Shown: positions 7,267 through 20,765, numbered from the stretch's first letter. The stretch: DNA of 46,078 nt from Clostridia bacterium (GCA_017516745.1 JAFXBF010000007.1:1-46078), one strand, 5' to 3'. Translations and numbers: made by a program. Notes: generated by a model not told the origin, from the sequence alone.

Positions 7267-10095
7267 TTACTTATTCAGTAATTTCTTAAGGTACTGTCCA
7301 GTATAGGATTTTTCACACTCTGCGACCTCTTCGGGTGTACCGCAGGCGACTATTTCGCCGCCTTTATTACCGCCCTCGGGGCCGAGGTCAATTATATAGT
7401 CAGCCGTTTTGATTACGTCGAGGTTGTGTTCGATTACGAGGACCGTATTGCCGCTGTCAACAAGCTGCTGCAAGACCTTTATCAGCCTTTCTACATCTGC
7501 TGTGTGCAGACCCGTTGTTGGCTCATCGAGAATATAAATCGTTTTGCCCGTTGCTACTCTTGCAAGCTCTGTGGCAAGCTTGACACGCTGTGCCTCGCCG
7601 CCCGAAAGAGTTGTTGCGGACTGACCGATTTTGATATAACCCAGACCGACATTATAAAGCGTTTCGAGCTTGCGCTTTACCTTCGGCACGGCAGAAAAGA
7701 AGTTCATGCCCTCTTCAACCGTCATTTCAAGCACGTCATAAATTGTTTTACCGCCGTACTTTACTTCGAGCGTTTCACGGTTATAGCGTGTGCCGTGGCA
7801 AACCTCGCAGGGAACATAGATATCGGCAAGGAAGTTCATTTCAATTTTGACTATACCGTCACCCTGACAGGCTTCGCAACGTCCGCCCTTGACGTTGAAC
7901 GAGAAGCGGTTTGGCTTGTAGCCACGGATTTTGGAATCCGTCGTAGCGGCAAACAAATCACGGATATCAGTAAACACGCCCGTATAGGTTGCAGGGTTTG
8001 AACGGGGTGTTCTGCCAATCGGCGACTGGTCGATATTGATTACTTTATCGAGATACTTAATGCCCGTAATATTGTCGTGCTTGCCTGCAAAACGGCGTGC
8101 ACCGTTAAGCTCGGCAGACAGCTTTTTGTTGAGAATTTCGTTAATCAGCGAGGATTTACCTGAGCCCGAAACACCAGTTACACAGGTGAGCGTGCCCAGA
8201 GGGATTTCAACATCAATATTTTTAAGGTTGTTTTCACTTGCGCCTATAATTCTTATTGCTTTGCCGTTGCCCTTTCTGCGTGCTTCGGGCACGGCAATTT
8301 TCTTTTTACCGCTAAGGTACTGACCCGTAAGCGAGTTTTCATCCGCCATAATTTCCTCGGGTGTACCGCAGGCGACAATTTCACCGCCGTGAATACCGGG
8401 ACCCGGACCGACATCGACAATATAATCAGCACTTAACATTGTTTCCTCGTCATGCTCAACGACAATGAGTGTGTTATCAATGTCACGCAGGTGCTTTAGT
8501 GTTTCGATAAGGCGGCTGTTATCACGCTGGTGAAGCCCTATACTCGGCTCATCTAAAATATACAGCACGCCCGTGAGTGACGAGCCAATCTGCGTTGCAA
8601 GGCGGATACGCTGGCTTTCGCCGCCCGAAAGAGTACCCGCAGGACGGGAAAGGGTGAGGTATTCAAGGCCGACGCTGATAAGGAATTGCAGTCTTTCCCT
8701 GATTTCACGCAGGATAAGACGGGCAATCTGCATATCACGGTCGGAAAGCTTCAGGTTATTGATAAACTCAAGCTCGTCCGAAATTGATAGCTGTGTAAAC
8801 TGCTCAATATTGATACCGCCGACGGTTACGCACAGCACCTCTTTTTTCAGCCTTGCGCCGCCGCAATCGGGGCAGCTTTGCTCGGTCATATACTGCTCTA
8901 TTTCGTTGCGTGACCATTCACTTGAGGTGTCGTTGTACCTGCGCTCAAGGTTGGTTATAATACCCTCAAAATCGGTCTTATACGTACCCGTCATATACTG
9001 GGTGGTACGCTCCATTGTAATTTTTTCGCCCTTTGTGCCGTAAAGGAGAATGTCAATAATCTTTTTCGGCAGTTCTTCAACAGGTGTATCAAGCGAAAAT
9101 TTATAGTGCTTGGCAAGGCCTTCAAAATACATTTTGGCTATGCTGCCGCTGTCGCCCACACTCCAGCCGCTTGCCTTTATTGCACCGCCGTTGATTGAAA
9201 GGCTCTTGTCGGGTATAACCATATCGGGGTCTATTTTGTGGAACACACCAAGACCCGAACAGGTCTGGCAGGCACCGTAGGGATTGTTGAAGGAGAACAT
9301 TCTCGGCTCCAATTCTTCAATACAGGTACCGTGGTCGGGGCAGGCATAATTCTGCGAAAAGAGCAACTCCTCACCGCCTATTACGTCGCACAGCACAAGG
9401 CCTTCGGACAAACCCGAGGCTGTTTCAACGGAATCTGCAAGGCGTGAGCGGATTGACTCCTTGACAACAAGGCGGTCAACCACAATTTCGATATCGTGGC
9501 GCTTGTTTTTATCGAGCGCTATTTTTTCGCTTAAATCATAAACATTGCCGTCAACACGGGCACGGACATAGCCGCTTTTCTGTGCGTTCTCAAATATCTT
9601 TTTGTGCTCACCCTTCTGTCCCCTTACAACGGGAGAAAGAAGCTGAATTTTCGTACCCTCTGGCATTTCAAGAATCTTATCTACAATATCGTCAACGGTC
9701 TGCTTTTTAATCTCTCTGCCGCATTCGGGGCAATGAGGCACGCCTACACGGGCGAAAAGCAGACGGAGATAATCGTATATTTCCGTTACCGTACCAACGG
9801 TTGAACGGGGATTTTTTGAGGTTGTTTTCTGGTCAATTGAAATTGCGGGAGAAAGACCCTCGATATAATCAACATCGGGCTTATCCATCTGACCTAAAAA
9901 CTGCCTTGCATAGCTTGAAAGGGATTCAACGTACCTGCGCTGACCCTCGGCATAAATCGTATCAAAGGCAAGCGAGGATTTACCCGAGCCGGAAAGACCC
10001 GTAAAAACAATGAGCTTATCACGGGGAATCTGCACATCAATATTTTTAAGGTTGTGCTCTCTTGCACCCTTTACAATAATTTTTTTCTCTCTCAT
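7267..10095 (-). CDS. uvrA: UvrABC system protein A
   Basis: This 942-residue protein is full-length UvrA, the damage-sensing ATPase of nucleotide excision repair. It has two ABC-type modules. Walker A motifs are GLSGSGKSS near residue 33 and GVSGSGKSS near residue 640; the signatures TLSGGESQR and TLSGGEAQR and the Walker B elements [10 protein letters not shown] and [10 protein letters not shown] are all present. Zinc-binding Cys motifs appear at CPDCGG (insertion region), and CEACQGDG with CEVCHG in the second module. The first zinc site reads YACPDHGTC, with His where many homologues have Cys, as is common in Firmicutes. It lies 11 bp downstream of uvrB in the same direction, giving a uvrBA operon. 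I saw no obvious LexA-type box in the short upstream gap. Confidence 0.98.
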   Translation of the reverse strand: MREKKIIVKGAREHNLKNIDVQIPRDKLIVFTGLSGSGKSSLAFDTIYAEGQRRYVESLSSYARQFLGQMDKPDVDYIEGLSPAISIDQKTTSKNPRSTVGTVTEIYDYLRLLFARVGVPHCPECGREIKKQTVDDIVDKILEMPEGTKIQLLSPVVRGQKGEHKKIFENAQKSGYVRARVDGNVYDLSEKIALDKNKRHDIEIVVDRLVVKESIRSRLADSVETASGLSEGLVLCDVIGGEELLFSQNYACPDHGTCIEELEPRMFSFNNPYGACQTCSGLGVFHKIDPDMVIPDKSLSINGGAIKASGWSVGDSGSIAKMYFEGLAKHYKFSLDTPVEELPKKIIDILLYGTKGEKITMERTTQYMTGTYKTDFEGIITNLERRYNDTSSEWSRNEIEQYMTEQSCPDCGGARLKKEVLCVTVGGINIEQFTQLSISDELEFINNLKLSDRDMQIARLILREIRERLQFLISVGLEYLTLSRPAGTLSGGESQRIRLATQIGSSLTGVLYILDEPSIGLHQRDNSRLIETLKHLRDIDNTLIVVEHDEETMLSADYIVDVGPGPGIHGGEIVACGTPEEIMADENSLTGQYLSGKKKIAVPEARRKGNGKAIRIIGASENNLKNIDVEIPLGTLTCVTGVSGSGKSSLINEILNKKLSAELNGARRFAGKHDNITGIKYLDKVINIDQSPIGRTPRSNPATYTGVFTDIRDLFAATTDSKIRGYKPNRFSFNVKGGRCEACQGDGIVKIEMNFLADIYVPCEVCHGTRYNRETLEVKYGGKTIYDVLEMTVEEGMNFFSAVPKVKRKLETLYNVGLGYIKIGQSATTLSGGEAQRVKLATELARVATGKTIYILDEPTTGLHTADVERLIKVLQQLVDSGNTVLVIEHNLDVIKTADYIIDLGPEGGNKGGEIVACGTPEEVAECEKSYTGQYLKKLLNK

Positions 10096-10106
10096 TTTCT
10101 GCTCCG

Positions 10107-12068
10107 TTATTTCATCTGTCTTAATTTTTCTATTCTGTCACGCAGATATGCGGCATGTTCAAATTCAAGTATCTTTGCCGCCGCCTTCATTTCGCCCGTA
10201 AGCTGCTTAATAAGCTGTTCACGCTCTATGCGGCTGAGCTGTTTGTCGGGCTTTTCGCTTTTGTCTGCCTTGGCGGAAATTTCAAGCACGTCCGAAACAT
10301 CCTTTATGATAGTTTTCGGAATTATACCGTGCTCCTCGTTATAAGCCATCTGCTTTTCACGGCGGCGGAGTGTTTCCTCAATGGCACGCTCCATTGACGG
10401 GGTTACGCTGTCGGCGTACATTATGACCTCGCCGTTTGAGTTTCGTGCCGCTCTGCCTATGGTCTGAATAAGCGATGTTTCACTGCGCAAAAAGCCCTCT
10501 TTATCGGCATCGAGTATGGCGACAAGTGATACCTCGGGGATATCAAGACCTTCACGAAGCAGGTTGATACCTACAAGCACGTCAAATTCGCCCAGGCGAA
10601 GCCCACGGATAATCTGCATACGCTCGATTGTGTCAATATCGTGGTGCATATAGCGCACGTTTATACCCATATCGGTCAGGTAATCGGTAAGGTTTTCCGC
10701 CATTTTTTTGGTGAGGGTTGTGACAAGTACACGCTCTTTTTTCTCAATGCGCTTGTTGATTTCGCCGAGCAAATCGTCAATCTGACCGTCCGTACTCCTA
10801 ACGGAAATTTCGGGGTCAAGCAGACCCGTGGGACGGATAAGCTGTTCGGCAATACTATCGCTCTTACTGCGTTCAAACTCGCCGGGAGTTGCGCTGACAA
10901 AAATTCGCTGATGAGTTCTTTCGTAAAACTCATCAAAGGTAAGCGGACGGTTATCGTAAGCCGAGGGCAGACGGAAGCCGAATTCGACAAGGTTTTTCTT
11001 TCGTGCCCTGTCGCCGCCTATCATACCCCTGACCTGCGGAAGAGTTACGTGTGACTCGTCCACAAACAGCAGGAAATCATCGGGGAAATAGTTTAAAAGC
11101 GTAAACGGTACGGACCCCGGAGGCATACCCGAAAGCACACGGGAATAGTTTTCTATGCCCTTGCAAAAGCCCGTTTCACGCAGCATTTCCATATCGTATT
11201 CCGTTCTCTGCTTTATGCGCTGTGCCTCAAGAAGCTTGCCCTGCTCAACAAAATCGGCATAGACTGTTGTCATTTCGTCGAAAATTCTGCCGACTGCCTC
11301 CTCCATTTTTTCCTGCGGAATAACATAGTGTGAGGCAGGATATATTGCGGCGTGGTTAAGCACAGCCTTCACTTCACCCGTGAGAACATTGATTTCGCTT
11401 ATTCTGTCTATTTCATCGCCGAAAAACTCGACACGGATGGCCGTATCCGACGAGTAGGCAGGAAAAATTTCCACAACATCGCCACGGACACGGAATTTAT
11501 TACGGATAAAGTTTATATCATTTCTTTCGTACTGAATGCTCACGAGCTTTTCAATAAGCTCCTCACGGCTTTTCTCCATACCCGGGCGAAGCGAAATGAG
11601 CATATTTTTATAGTCAAACGGACTGCCGAGAGTATAGATACACGACACACTCGCAACAATTATAACGTCCCTTCTTTCGGCAAGGGCACAGGTTGCGGAA
11701 TGGCGCAGCTTATCTATTTCATCGTTGACGGCAGAGTCTTTTTCGATATAGGTATCAGTCGTCGGCAGATACGCCTCGGGCTGATAATAATCGTAATATG
11801 ACACAAAGTATTCAACCGCATTTTCGGGGAAAAACTCTTTGAATTCCGAGCACAGCTGTGCGGCAAGTGTTTTGTTGTGGGCAAGGACAAGCGTGGGCTT
11901 ATTGACCTTTGCTATTACGTTTGCCATTGTGAAGGTTTTGCCCGAGCCCGTAACGCCGAGCAGGGTCTGCTCCTTAAGTCCCCTGTTTACGCCGCTTACG
12001 AGCTGCTCTATCGCCTGAGGCTGGTCACCCGTAGGCTTGTATTTCGAATGGAGTATAAATTTATCCAC
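10107..12068 (-). CDS. uvrB: UvrABC system protein B
   Basis: This 653-residue protein is the helicase-like UvrB subunit that receives damaged DNA from UvrA and recruits UvrC. It shows Walker [15 protein letters not shown] near residue 40, the beta-hairpin region [12 protein letters not shown] (about 92-103) used to clamp DNA, the DEAD-type motif VDESH near residue 338, and helicase motif VI-like QTIGRAARN near residue 540. The C-terminal UVR coiled-coil domain (about 615-653) that contacts UvrC is intact. Length is normal for the family. AAGGAG precedes the ATG. The intergenic gap to the divergent pseudouridine synthase gene is only about 60 bp, so the promoters of the two units overlap or lie back to back. 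Confidence 0.98.
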   Translation of the reverse strand: MDKFILHSKYKPTGDQPQAIEQLVSGVNRGLKEQTLLGVTGSGKTFTMANVIAKVNKPTLVLAHNKTLAAQLCSEFKEFFPENAVEYFVSYYDYYQPEAYLPTTDTYIEKDSAVNDEIDKLRHSATCALAERRDVIIVASVSCIYTLGSPFDYKNMLISLRPGMEKSREELIEKLVSIQYERNDINFIRNKFRVRGDVVEIFPAYSSDTAIRVEFFGDEIDRISEINVLTGEVKAVLNHAAIYPASHYVIPQEKMEEAVGRIFDEMTTVYADFVEQGKLLEAQRIKQRTEYDMEMLRETGFCKGIENYSRVLSGMPPGSVPFTLLNYFPDDFLLFVDESHVTLPQVRGMIGGDRARKKNLVEFGFRLPSAYDNRPLTFDEFYERTHQRIFVSATPGEFERSKSDSIAEQLIRPTGLLDPEISVRSTDGQIDDLLGEINKRIEKKERVLVTTLTKKMAENLTDYLTDMGINVRYMHHDIDTIERMQIIRGLRLGEFDVLVGINLLREGLDIPEVSLVAILDADKEGFLRSETSLIQTIGRAARNSNGEVIMYADSVTPSMERAIEETLRRREKQMAYNEEHGIIPKTIIKDVSDVLEISAKADKSEKPDKQLSRIEREQLIKQLTGEMKAAAKILEFEHAAYLRDRIEKLRQMK

Positions 12069-12081
12069 GCTGTTTCACTCC

Positions 12082-12110
12082 TTGCTAAAACGGAATTTAT
12101 GTGATATTAT
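12082..12110 (+). promoter_or_regulatory. Promoter for pseudouridine synthase gene
   Basis: TTGCTA at 12082-12087, 17-bp spacer, TATTAT at 12105-12110 with an extended -10 TG at 12102-12103. The predicted start of transcription is so close to the ribosome site that the leader would be very short. Confidence 0.55.
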
Positions 12111-12130
12111 AACTACTTAGGGTGATATTT

Positions 12131-15284
<3,154 letters not shown>

Positions 15285-15357
15285 TATATTATTCTTTATT
15301 TTATCAAAAATATAAATACAAGTCAACAGAAAGCGAACAAATGTTTTGATATTCTTC

Positions 15358-15393
15358 AAAAAAATTCCTGCCTCCCGATACGGAAAGCAGGAA
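15358..15393 (-). terminator. Terminator of lipoprotein gene
   Basis: On the minus strand, a stem (15393-15387 with 15371-15365, extended by an inner CCG/CGG pair) is followed by a run of seven T residues (15364-15358). Confidence 0.8.
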
Positions 15394-15407
15394 CATTTTG
15401 TTTTAAT

Positions 15408-16307
15408 TTAGAATGTTACAACGTAGGAAGATCTTGTGCCGAGGGGGATAGCTGCGCCGATCTTGTCAAAGTTGATTGTCCACTGAACATCGTATTCGGC
15501 TGTCTTAACGTTGCCTGTTTCAGCGTCAACTGTGATAACAGCCTTACCCATGGGGTAATCAACTGTTGAAAGACCAACGATACCTGTTGCAATACCGGGA
15601 ATATTATCGTTGATAACGCCGGGAAGAACAACGTTGAAGGCCTTCGGGCAGTGACCCTGACCGTGCTTTACGCTGTCAGACTTTGCATCAGCCTTAGCAA
15701 CAACAGTGATTGTGTAAACGCCGTCCTTTTCTGTGCAGGTAGCGGACTTAACGTCTGCTGCTGTGAGCTTGGAAGCCCAGCTTTCACCCTCAACAGGGAA
15801 CTTTGCATCAATATCAGCACCGGTATATGTTGCAGAGCCATGGCTGTTGTCTACAAGCATACCGTCGAGCCACTTGTCCTCACCAAGTATCTTGTAGATA
15901 CCGCCGATAGCACTGGGAAGGGTGGGAGACTTTGCAAGGTAGTTTGTAACGTGGTTCTGCTTAACGCTCTTTGCGTCTGTCTTGACCTTGTTAACTGCTG
16001 TGTTGAAATACTCAACGATTGCTGCTGTGCCTTCGGGCTTCTTTGCAGCAGCTTCTGTTTCCTCTTCGGAAACAGCTTCTGTAGCTTCTTCAGTAGCTTC
16101 TTCTGTTGCAGCCTCTGTGGACTCAACCTCGGAAGCAGCTTCTGTGGACTCAACTTCTGACGGAGCTTCTGTTGCGTCAACAGCTTCTGTGGAGTCTGCT
16201 ACGGGAGCTTCTGTTGTGGTTTCGGGCTCATCGTTGCCGCCGCAGGCTGCGAAGGAAAGGCAGAGAACAGCAGCAAGAAGAAGAGCAATAAGTTTTTTTG
16301 CGTTCAT
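15408..16307 (-). CDS. Putative lipoprotein with Thr/Glu/Ala-rich linker
   Basis: This 299-residue protein begins with a lipoprotein signal peptide: basic MNAKK, a hydrophobic core, and a lipobox LSFAAC giving lipidated Cys22. Residues 27-90 are a low-complexity linker of Thr, Glu, Ser, Val and Ala in near-repeats such as EVESTEAA. The remaining globular domain (about 92-299) matches no family I recognise; it has alternating beta-type segments and ends in an aromatic-hydrophobic YVVTF. It should be anchored on the outer face of the membrane, with the linker spanning the cell wall. It is a single-gene unit with its own terminator; a TATAAT-like -10 lies at 16358-16353 on the minus strand, but no good -35. 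Function is unknown. Confidence 0.85.
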   Translation of the reverse strand: MNAKKLIALLLAAVLCLSFAACGGNDEPETTTEAPVADSTEAVDATEAPSEVESTEAASEVESTEAATEEATEEATEAVSEEETEAAAKKPEGTAAIVEYFNTAVNKVKTDAKSVKQNHVTNYLAKSPTLPSAIGGIYKILGEDKWLDGMLVDNSHGSATYTGADIDAKFPVEGESWASKLTAADVKSATCTEKDGVYTITVVAKADAKSDSVKHGQGHCPKAFNVVLPGVINDNIPGIATGIVGLSTVDYPMGKAVITVDAETGNVKTAEYDVQWTINFDKIGAAIPLGTRSSYVVTF

Positions 16308-16465
16308 CGAAAATACATTCCTCTCAAATTATTTTTAACAATGCGTGGTTGTATTATATAATAGCAGTTTTGATTTATTTTTCTAAAAAAGAATTTTAAC
16401 GAAACTTTCACATTTTTTCGTCAAACACTCCAAAGACAGTGCAGAAATTTCATTGAAAATGACGA

Positions 16466-16498
16466 GTGCCTTTGAAAGTCAGCCACTTTCAAAGGCAC
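16466..16498 (-). terminator. Hairpin terminator after E2-like gene
   Basis: A 14-bp perfect stem (16466-16479 with 16485-16498) closes a 5-nt loop directly after the stop codon; the minus-strand side continues with a moderate T-rich tract. Confidence 0.75.
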
Positions 16499-16503
16499 AG
16501 CTG

Positions 16504-17418
16504 TTACCAGTTCATTATCTGCTCGGGATTGTCGCAGATATCCTGAATTTTGTCGAGGAAACCTTTTATATCGCTGTATTCGCAGGCACGGTGGTCAAAC
16601 AAAACGGTCATAGGCAGAATCTGACGGATTACGATTTCCTTTTCGCCGTTTTCGTTCACCTTTACAACGGGCTGGTCGTTAGCCGACCAGAGTGCGATTA
16701 CGCAGGTCTGCGGCGGAATAATTTCAAGCAATGAGCAGCAACCGTATCTGCCACGGTCAATAGAGCCGAGGTTGCTGACGGTGATTGTGCCCTGCTCGAT
16801 ATCCTTCTTTGTAATTCTGTCCGTTACGGGTATGCTGTTGTACTCTTTCTTTGCCTTGCCGCTTAAGGTTTTAACCCTGTGCTTGCCGATTTTTGCACCG
16901 AAAAGGCGGCAGAAAACAGTCTTGAACTTACCCTTTTTAAGGGCAGTGAGAGTATTGTCAAGCGACACCTCAAACATTGCTTCTGTGAGGTTGGTGTTTT
17001 TCAGTCTGCGGCTGACATCAAGTATATATGCGGACATTTCGTCAAGGGTTTTGCTCTCGAAATTGTGGTAGTTGATGGTCATCATTTCGCCGTTGGGAAG
17101 CTGCATGGGAACGGAAAAATGCACCTCATCAAAATACTTTATCTGACCCTTTACAAAGTGGCGGTTGAACTCAAAATGAGCATTCATTTTGGGCGATTCC
17201 TTGAGGGCAATTGCAATTGCCTTGAGCATAAGTGTGTTGATGCTCAGCTTATACTGCAGCTTGCCGGAAGCACGAAGCTCGTTGAATTTTGCCATAAGGT
17301 CTGTTATGTCAAACTCGACAACGGGGCCTGCGTGGGGAATTTCCATCCATGACTGGCTTGTCATATTGGAAACGATTTTTCTTTGGATTCCGAAATGTTC
17401 TGTTTTTACGGGTTTCAT
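16504..17418 (-). CDS. Stand-alone 2-oxoacid dehydrogenase E2-like acyltransferase
   Basis: This 304-residue protein resembles the catalytic (CoA-dependent acyltransferase) domain of E2 components of 2-oxoacid dehydrogenases, PF00198. It has no lipoyl domain and no subunit-binding domain, and no E1 or E3 gene is nearby. Typical stretches are the SINTLMLKAIAIALK helix, the TITVSNLGSIDRG strand and FDHRACEYSDIKGFL near the end. The family catalytic motif is HRxxDG; here it reads HRACEY (His276, Arg277, Glu280), so His is kept but Asp is replaced by Glu and Gly by Tyr. It may transfer an acyl group between CoA and a small acceptor, as in chloramphenicol acetyltransferase folds, or be a non-classical enzyme. 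The substrate is unknown. It is monocistronic. Confidence 0.8.
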   Translation of the reverse strand: MKPVKTEHFGIQRKIVSNMTSQSWMEIPHAGPVVEFDITDLMAKFNELRASGKLQYKLSINTLMLKAIAIALKESPKMNAHFEFNRHFVKGQIKYFDEVHFSVPMQLPNGEMMTINYHNFESKTLDEMSAYILDVSRRLKNTNLTEAMFEVSLDNTLTALKKGKFKTVFCRLFGAKIGKHRVKTLSGKAKKEYNSIPVTDRITKKDIEQGTITVSNLGSIDRGRYGCCSLLEIIPPQTCVIALWSANDQPVVKVNENGEKEIVIRQILPMTVLFDHRACEYSDIKGFLDKIQDICDNPEQIMNW

Positions 17419-17477
17419 TTACTTGCTCCTTAAATCTATGTATTTGTTTTTTGCTTTTAATGAGTTGATTTAAAATA

Positions 17478-17506
17478 ATATTATCATATCCGTCATTTTG
17501 TGTCAA
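17478..17506 (-). promoter_or_regulatory. Promoter for E2-like acyltransferase gene
   Basis: On the minus strand: TTGACA (17506-17501), 17-bp spacer, TAATAT (17483-17478), with an extended -10 TGA immediately before. Confidence 0.7.
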
Positions 17507-17585
17507 TTTCTTAAAAGAAAATAGACAGGAGTAAAACTAACAAAAATATTAGTTTTTTTAAGAATTATTTTTAATATAAAAACTC

Positions 17586-17614
17586 TTTACTATTTCGGGG
17601 TTTTGGTGTATATT
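17586..17614 (+). promoter_or_regulatory. Promoter for dnaD operon
   Basis: TTTACT at 17586-17591, 17-bp spacer, TATATT at 17609-17614, about 55 bp before the chosen dnaD start. Both boxes are imperfect. Confidence 0.45.
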
Positions 17615-17668
17615 TGTAGGGATTAAGTTTGTCTGTTGACAGATTATGACGAAAGGACGGTGACTGCC

Positions 17669-18676
17669 GTGAAATTCAACATAAATCCGCAGATGATGTT
17701 CGGGCTTTCTTTCAGCGTACCTGCACAGGTTGCTGACAAGCACCTCAAATTAGCAGGTGCGGCGCAGCTTAAGGCTCTGCTCTGGCTTTTACGGCACGCT
17801 GCCGAAAATCCGTCAAGCGAGGATATTGCAAAGGCACTCAATATGCAGCACGCCGATGTTTGCGACGCTATGCAGTACTGGATTGAAAACGGCATAGTCA
17901 CGCAGGACGGTCAGGCACCCGTTGAACCCGAAACGCCGTCTTACGCCGCACCCGAAAAGGCTGTTGCGGCTGAGCAGACAGTTGAGCAGGCTGTTTCAAC
18001 CAAGCCCACGGCTGAACAGATTGTAAAGCGCACCAAGGAAAGCCCCGAAATACGCTTTATGTTAAACGAGGCACAGCACAAGCTCGGCAGAACTATAGGC
18101 TACGACTCACAGGCAACCTTACTTATGATTTGCGACAGCTACGGTCTGCCCGTTGAAGTGCTTTTAATGCTTATTGAATACTGCGTTTCAATCGGCAAGA
18201 GCTCAATCAATTATATTGCAAAGGCGGCAAAAAGCTGGAGCGACAGAGAAATAGATTCACTTGAAAAGGCTGACGAACAGATAAGAATACTCCGCCGCTG
18301 CGAGGGACTGTGGAAACAGCTTTGCGAAATGACGGGCATCAGCACCCCCAGACCTACCTCGGCACAAAGCGCATTTCTGCGCCAATGGAGCAATGAATTC
18401 GGCTTTGACATTGAAATGATATACCTTGCTTACGAGGAAATGGCAAACCACACGGACAAGATAAGCTTTCCGTATATGAACAAGGTGCTTGCCAACTGGC
18501 ACGAAGCAGGAATCAAGACACCCGAAAAGCTGGAAGAAAGCAAGGCACAGCCCAAAGCAGAGCCAAAAACCGCAAGAAAGAAAAAACAGACAGGCTACGA
18601 AGCCTCATACGATTTGAATGAGTTTATTCGTCACTCTGAAATGGACCCAGTTGTATATAAAAAAAAGGAAGACTGA
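17669..18676 (+). CDS. DnaD-family replication initiation protein
   Basis: This protein of about 335 residues is DnaD-like: an N-terminal winged-helix region (about 10-80), a variable Ala/Glu/Pro-rich linker (about 85-120), and a C-terminal DnaD/DnaB_2 domain (PF07261, about 230-300) with a typical Trp/Tyr pattern. A Lys-rich stretch and the YDLNEFIRHSEMDP motif end the protein. DnaD proteins bind DNA and help load the replicative helicase at primosomes in Firmicutes. I chose GTG at 17669 because AAGGA lies 11 bp upstream and the protein then begins MKFNINPQ; an upstream in-frame TTG at 17636 lacks a ribosome site. The next gene, 14 bp downstream, is the helicase loader, so the pair forms a primosome module. 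Confidence 0.88.
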   Translation: MKFNINPQMMFGLSFSVPAQVADKHLKLAGAAQLKALLWLLRHAAENPSSEDIAKALNMQHADVCDAMQYWIENGIVTQDGQAPVEPETPSYAAPEKAVAAEQTVEQAVSTKPTAEQIVKRTKESPEIRFMLNEAQHKLGRTIGYDSQATLLMICDSYGLPVEVLLMLIEYCVSIGKSSINYIAKAAKSWSDREIDSLEKADEQIRILRRCEGLWKQLCEMTGISTPRPTSAQSAFLRQWSNEFGFDIEMIYLAYEEMANHTDKISFPYMNKVLANWHEAGIKTPEKLEESKAQPKAEPKTARKKKQTGYEASYDLNEFIRHSEMDPVVYKKKED

Positions 18677-18690
18677 GAGGTGTAATCGCT

Positions 18691-19671
18691 ATGGGTTACA
18701 GCAAAAACATATATATGACCGCTCAGAACAAGCTCGACAGCAGAAGAAAAACAGCAGTTGAAGAGCTTGAAATCAGAAGAGCAAAGGCTTACACTGCAAT
18801 ACCCGAGCTTGCCGAGATTCAGAGCAGGATTGCCGCCTGCGGTGCACAGGTTATAGGTGCATTTGCAAAGGGCGCAAACGGCAAGGCTTACGTTGAAGAG
18901 CTTGCAAGAGAAAGCCTTTCGACACAGAAAAGGCGCAAGGAGCTGCTCGTTGAAGCAGGCTTACCCGAAAATTATCTTGAGGCGCAGTTTGTGTGCTCCG
19001 TTTGTGAAGACACAGGCGTAACGGAAAACGGAATATGCGACTGTCAGCGCAAATTATTGGTTGAAACGGCAAAGGACGAAATTTCAAAATACGCTCCGTT
19101 GAGAACATCAACCTTTGAAAAGTTTTCGCTTGACTTTTACCCCGAAGCACCCGATGCAAACGGGATTTCTCCCAAAAAGCGTATGGCTGAAATTGCAAAA
19201 TTCTGCGAGGACTACGCAAACGATTTTTCGCTCAAGTCGCCTTCTTTGCTTATGCACGGTGCAACGGGTCTCGGAAAAACACACCTTTCTCTCGGTATCG
19301 CTAATGTTGTAACCGAAAAAGGTTATGGTCTAATTTATTTAAGTGCACCTAATCTTTTTAGCGAGCTTGAAAGAGAGCGTTTCAGCAGACAAAATTACAA
19401 CGAGAGTTCTTTTGAGCAAGAATTGCTGGAAACAGACCTTATTATCATAGACGATTTAGGTATAGAATTTTCTACGCAATTCACTTCAAGTTGCTTATAT
19501 AATATCGTCAACACAAGAATGTTAAGCGGCAAGCCCACAATTATCAGCACAAACCTCACCCCTGCAGAGCTTGAGGACAAATACACACAGCGTATAACAT
19601 CACGAATCATAGGCAGTTACATATCCCTCAAATTTATCGGCAGAGATATCAGACAGCTTAAGAGATATTAA
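18691..19671 (+). CDS. DnaI/DnaC-like ATP-binding helicase loader
   Basis: This 326-residue AAA+ ATPase most likely loads the replicative DNA helicase. It has a helical N-terminus, a Cys cluster (Cys102, Cys105, Cys116, Cys118) that probably binds zinc as in DnaI, Walker A GATGLGKT at 190-197, and Walker B IIIDDLG near 251-257. The C-terminal arginine-finger region reads YTQRITSRIIGSY. IstB-type transposition helpers share the fold, but no transposase is nearby and the neighbour is DnaD, which favours DnaI. AGAGGTG lies a few bases before the ATG. Part of a six-gene run. Confidence 0.88.
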   Translation: MGYSKNIYMTAQNKLDSRRKTAVEELEIRRAKAYTAIPELAEIQSRIAACGAQVIGAFAKGANGKAYVEELARESLSTQKRRKELLVEAGLPENYLEAQFVCSVCEDTGVTENGICDCQRKLLVETAKDEISKYAPLRTSTFEKFSLDFYPEAPDANGISPKKRMAEIAKFCEDYANDFSLKSPSLLMHGATGLGKTHLSLGIANVVTEKGYGLIYLSAPNLFSELERERFSRQNYNESSFEQELLETDLIIIDDLGIEFSTQFTSSCLYNIVNTRMLSGKPTIISTNLTPAELEDKYTQRITSRIIGSYISLKFIGRDIRQLKRY

Positions 19672-19697
19672 TTTTAAAGCAAAAGAGGCAAAGTAAA

Positions 19698-20765
19698 ATG
19701 AACGCAGTAAAAAAATTTCTCAACAAGCTTTTCATTGACGGACTCAGCGGTATGGCATTCGGTCTTTTCGCAACGCTGATTATCGGCACTATCTTACAGC
19801 AGATAGGCAATGCCGTTCCAGGACAGATAGGCACCTGCATTTTCGCAATCGGTAAGATTGCGGCTTCGCTTATGGGTGCAGGCATCGGCTGCGGTGTTGC
19901 GGCTAAATTCGGCGAAAAGCCGCTTGTAACCCTTTCTGCCGCCGCAACGGGTATGATTGGTGCTTTTGCAACAAAGATACTTGCAGGCGGTATGATTGAC
20001 GGCGCCGTTGTTTCCTACGCAGGCCCCGGTGAGCCTATGGGCGCATTTGTTGCCGCCTTTGTGGGCATTGAGCTCGGCCACCTTGTTGCAGGCAAAACAA
20101 AGCTCGATATAATTCTCACTCCAATAGTCACAATCGGCTCCGGTGCCGTTGCCGGTCTGCTTTTAGGCCCGTATATTTCGCACTTTATGACGTGGCTTGG
20201 CAGTCTTATCAACTGGGGCACCGAGCAACAGCCGATTATAATGGGCATTGTTGTTTCCGTGCTTATGGGTATATTCCTCACTCTTCCCATCAGCTCTGCC
20301 GCAATCGGTGTTGCGCTCGGTTTGAGCGGCGTTGCCGCAGGTGCAGCTGTTGCAGGCTGCTGCGCAAACATGGTCGGCTTTGCAATTGCAAGCTACCGTG
20401 ATAACGGCTTCGGCGGCCTTGTTGCACAGGGTATAGGCACAAGTATGCTCCAGATGCCCAACATTGTTAAGAAGCCGATTATATGGCTGCCTGCGATTAT
20501 TGCAAGCGCTGTCACAGGCCCGATATCCTCTGCCCTGTTACATATGGTTAACAACTCAACGGGTGCAGGTATGGGCACGGCAGGTCTTGTCGGCCAGATT
20601 ATGGGCTTTGAGGCTATGACTGCCGCAGGCGTTACCCCAACTGTTGCTCTGATTGAAATGGCTGTTGTGCATTTTGTGCTTCCCGGTGTTATTGCCGCAG
20701 GCGTTGCACAGTGTATGAGAAAGCTCGGCTGGCTCAAGCCCGGCGATATGAAGTTAGAAGTTTAA
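19698..20765 (+). CDS. PTS_EIIC_2-family membrane protein
   Basis: This 355-residue, very hydrophobic protein matches the PTS_EIIC_2 family (PF13303), which looks like a sugar-permease EIIC domain but is often encoded without EIIA or EIIB. About ten hydrophobic segments alternate with Gly-rich loops, for example MGAGIGCGVAAKFGEKPLVT, VVSYAGPGEPMGAF and NNSTGAGMGTAGLVG. No PTS phosphoryl-transfer domain or sugar gene lies nearby, so its substrate and even its PTS coupling are uncertain. It sits 26 bp after the helicase loader and 20 bp before tex; both neighbours are housekeeping, so operon context gives no substrate hint. GCAAAGT.AAATG gives only a weak ribosome site, though AAAGAGG lies further upstream. 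Confidence 0.8.
   Translation: MNAVKKFLNKLFIDGLSGMAFGLFATLIIGTILQQIGNAVPGQIGTCIFAIGKIAASLMGAGIGCGVAAKFGEKPLVTLSAAATGMIGAFATKILAGGMIDGAVVSYAGPGEPMGAFVAAFVGIELGHLVAGKTKLDIILTPIVTIGSGAVAGLLLGPYISHFMTWLGSLINWGTEQQPIIMGIVVSVLMGIFLTLPISSAAIGVALGLSGVAAGAAVAGCCANMVGFAIASYRDNGFGGLVAQGIGTSMLQMPNIVKKPIIWLPAIIASAVTGPISSALLHMVNNSTGAGMGTAGLVGQIMGFEAMTAAGVTPTVALIEMAVVHFVLPGVIAAGVAQCMRKLGWLKPGDMKLEV

Noticed and set aside
12069-12130. Possible SOS (LexA) box before uvrB
   Set aside because: No GAACnnnnGTTC-like sequence is visible in the gap, so SOS control cannot be claimed from this.
17533-17556. AAAACTAA / TTAGTTTT stem followed by T run
   Set aside because: Only A-T rich pairs; too weak to call a terminator, and no gene ends there on the plus strand.
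18691-19671. IstB-type transposition helper
   Set aside because: Same fold, but no transposase or IS ends nearby; the DnaD neighbour and Cys cluster favour DnaI.
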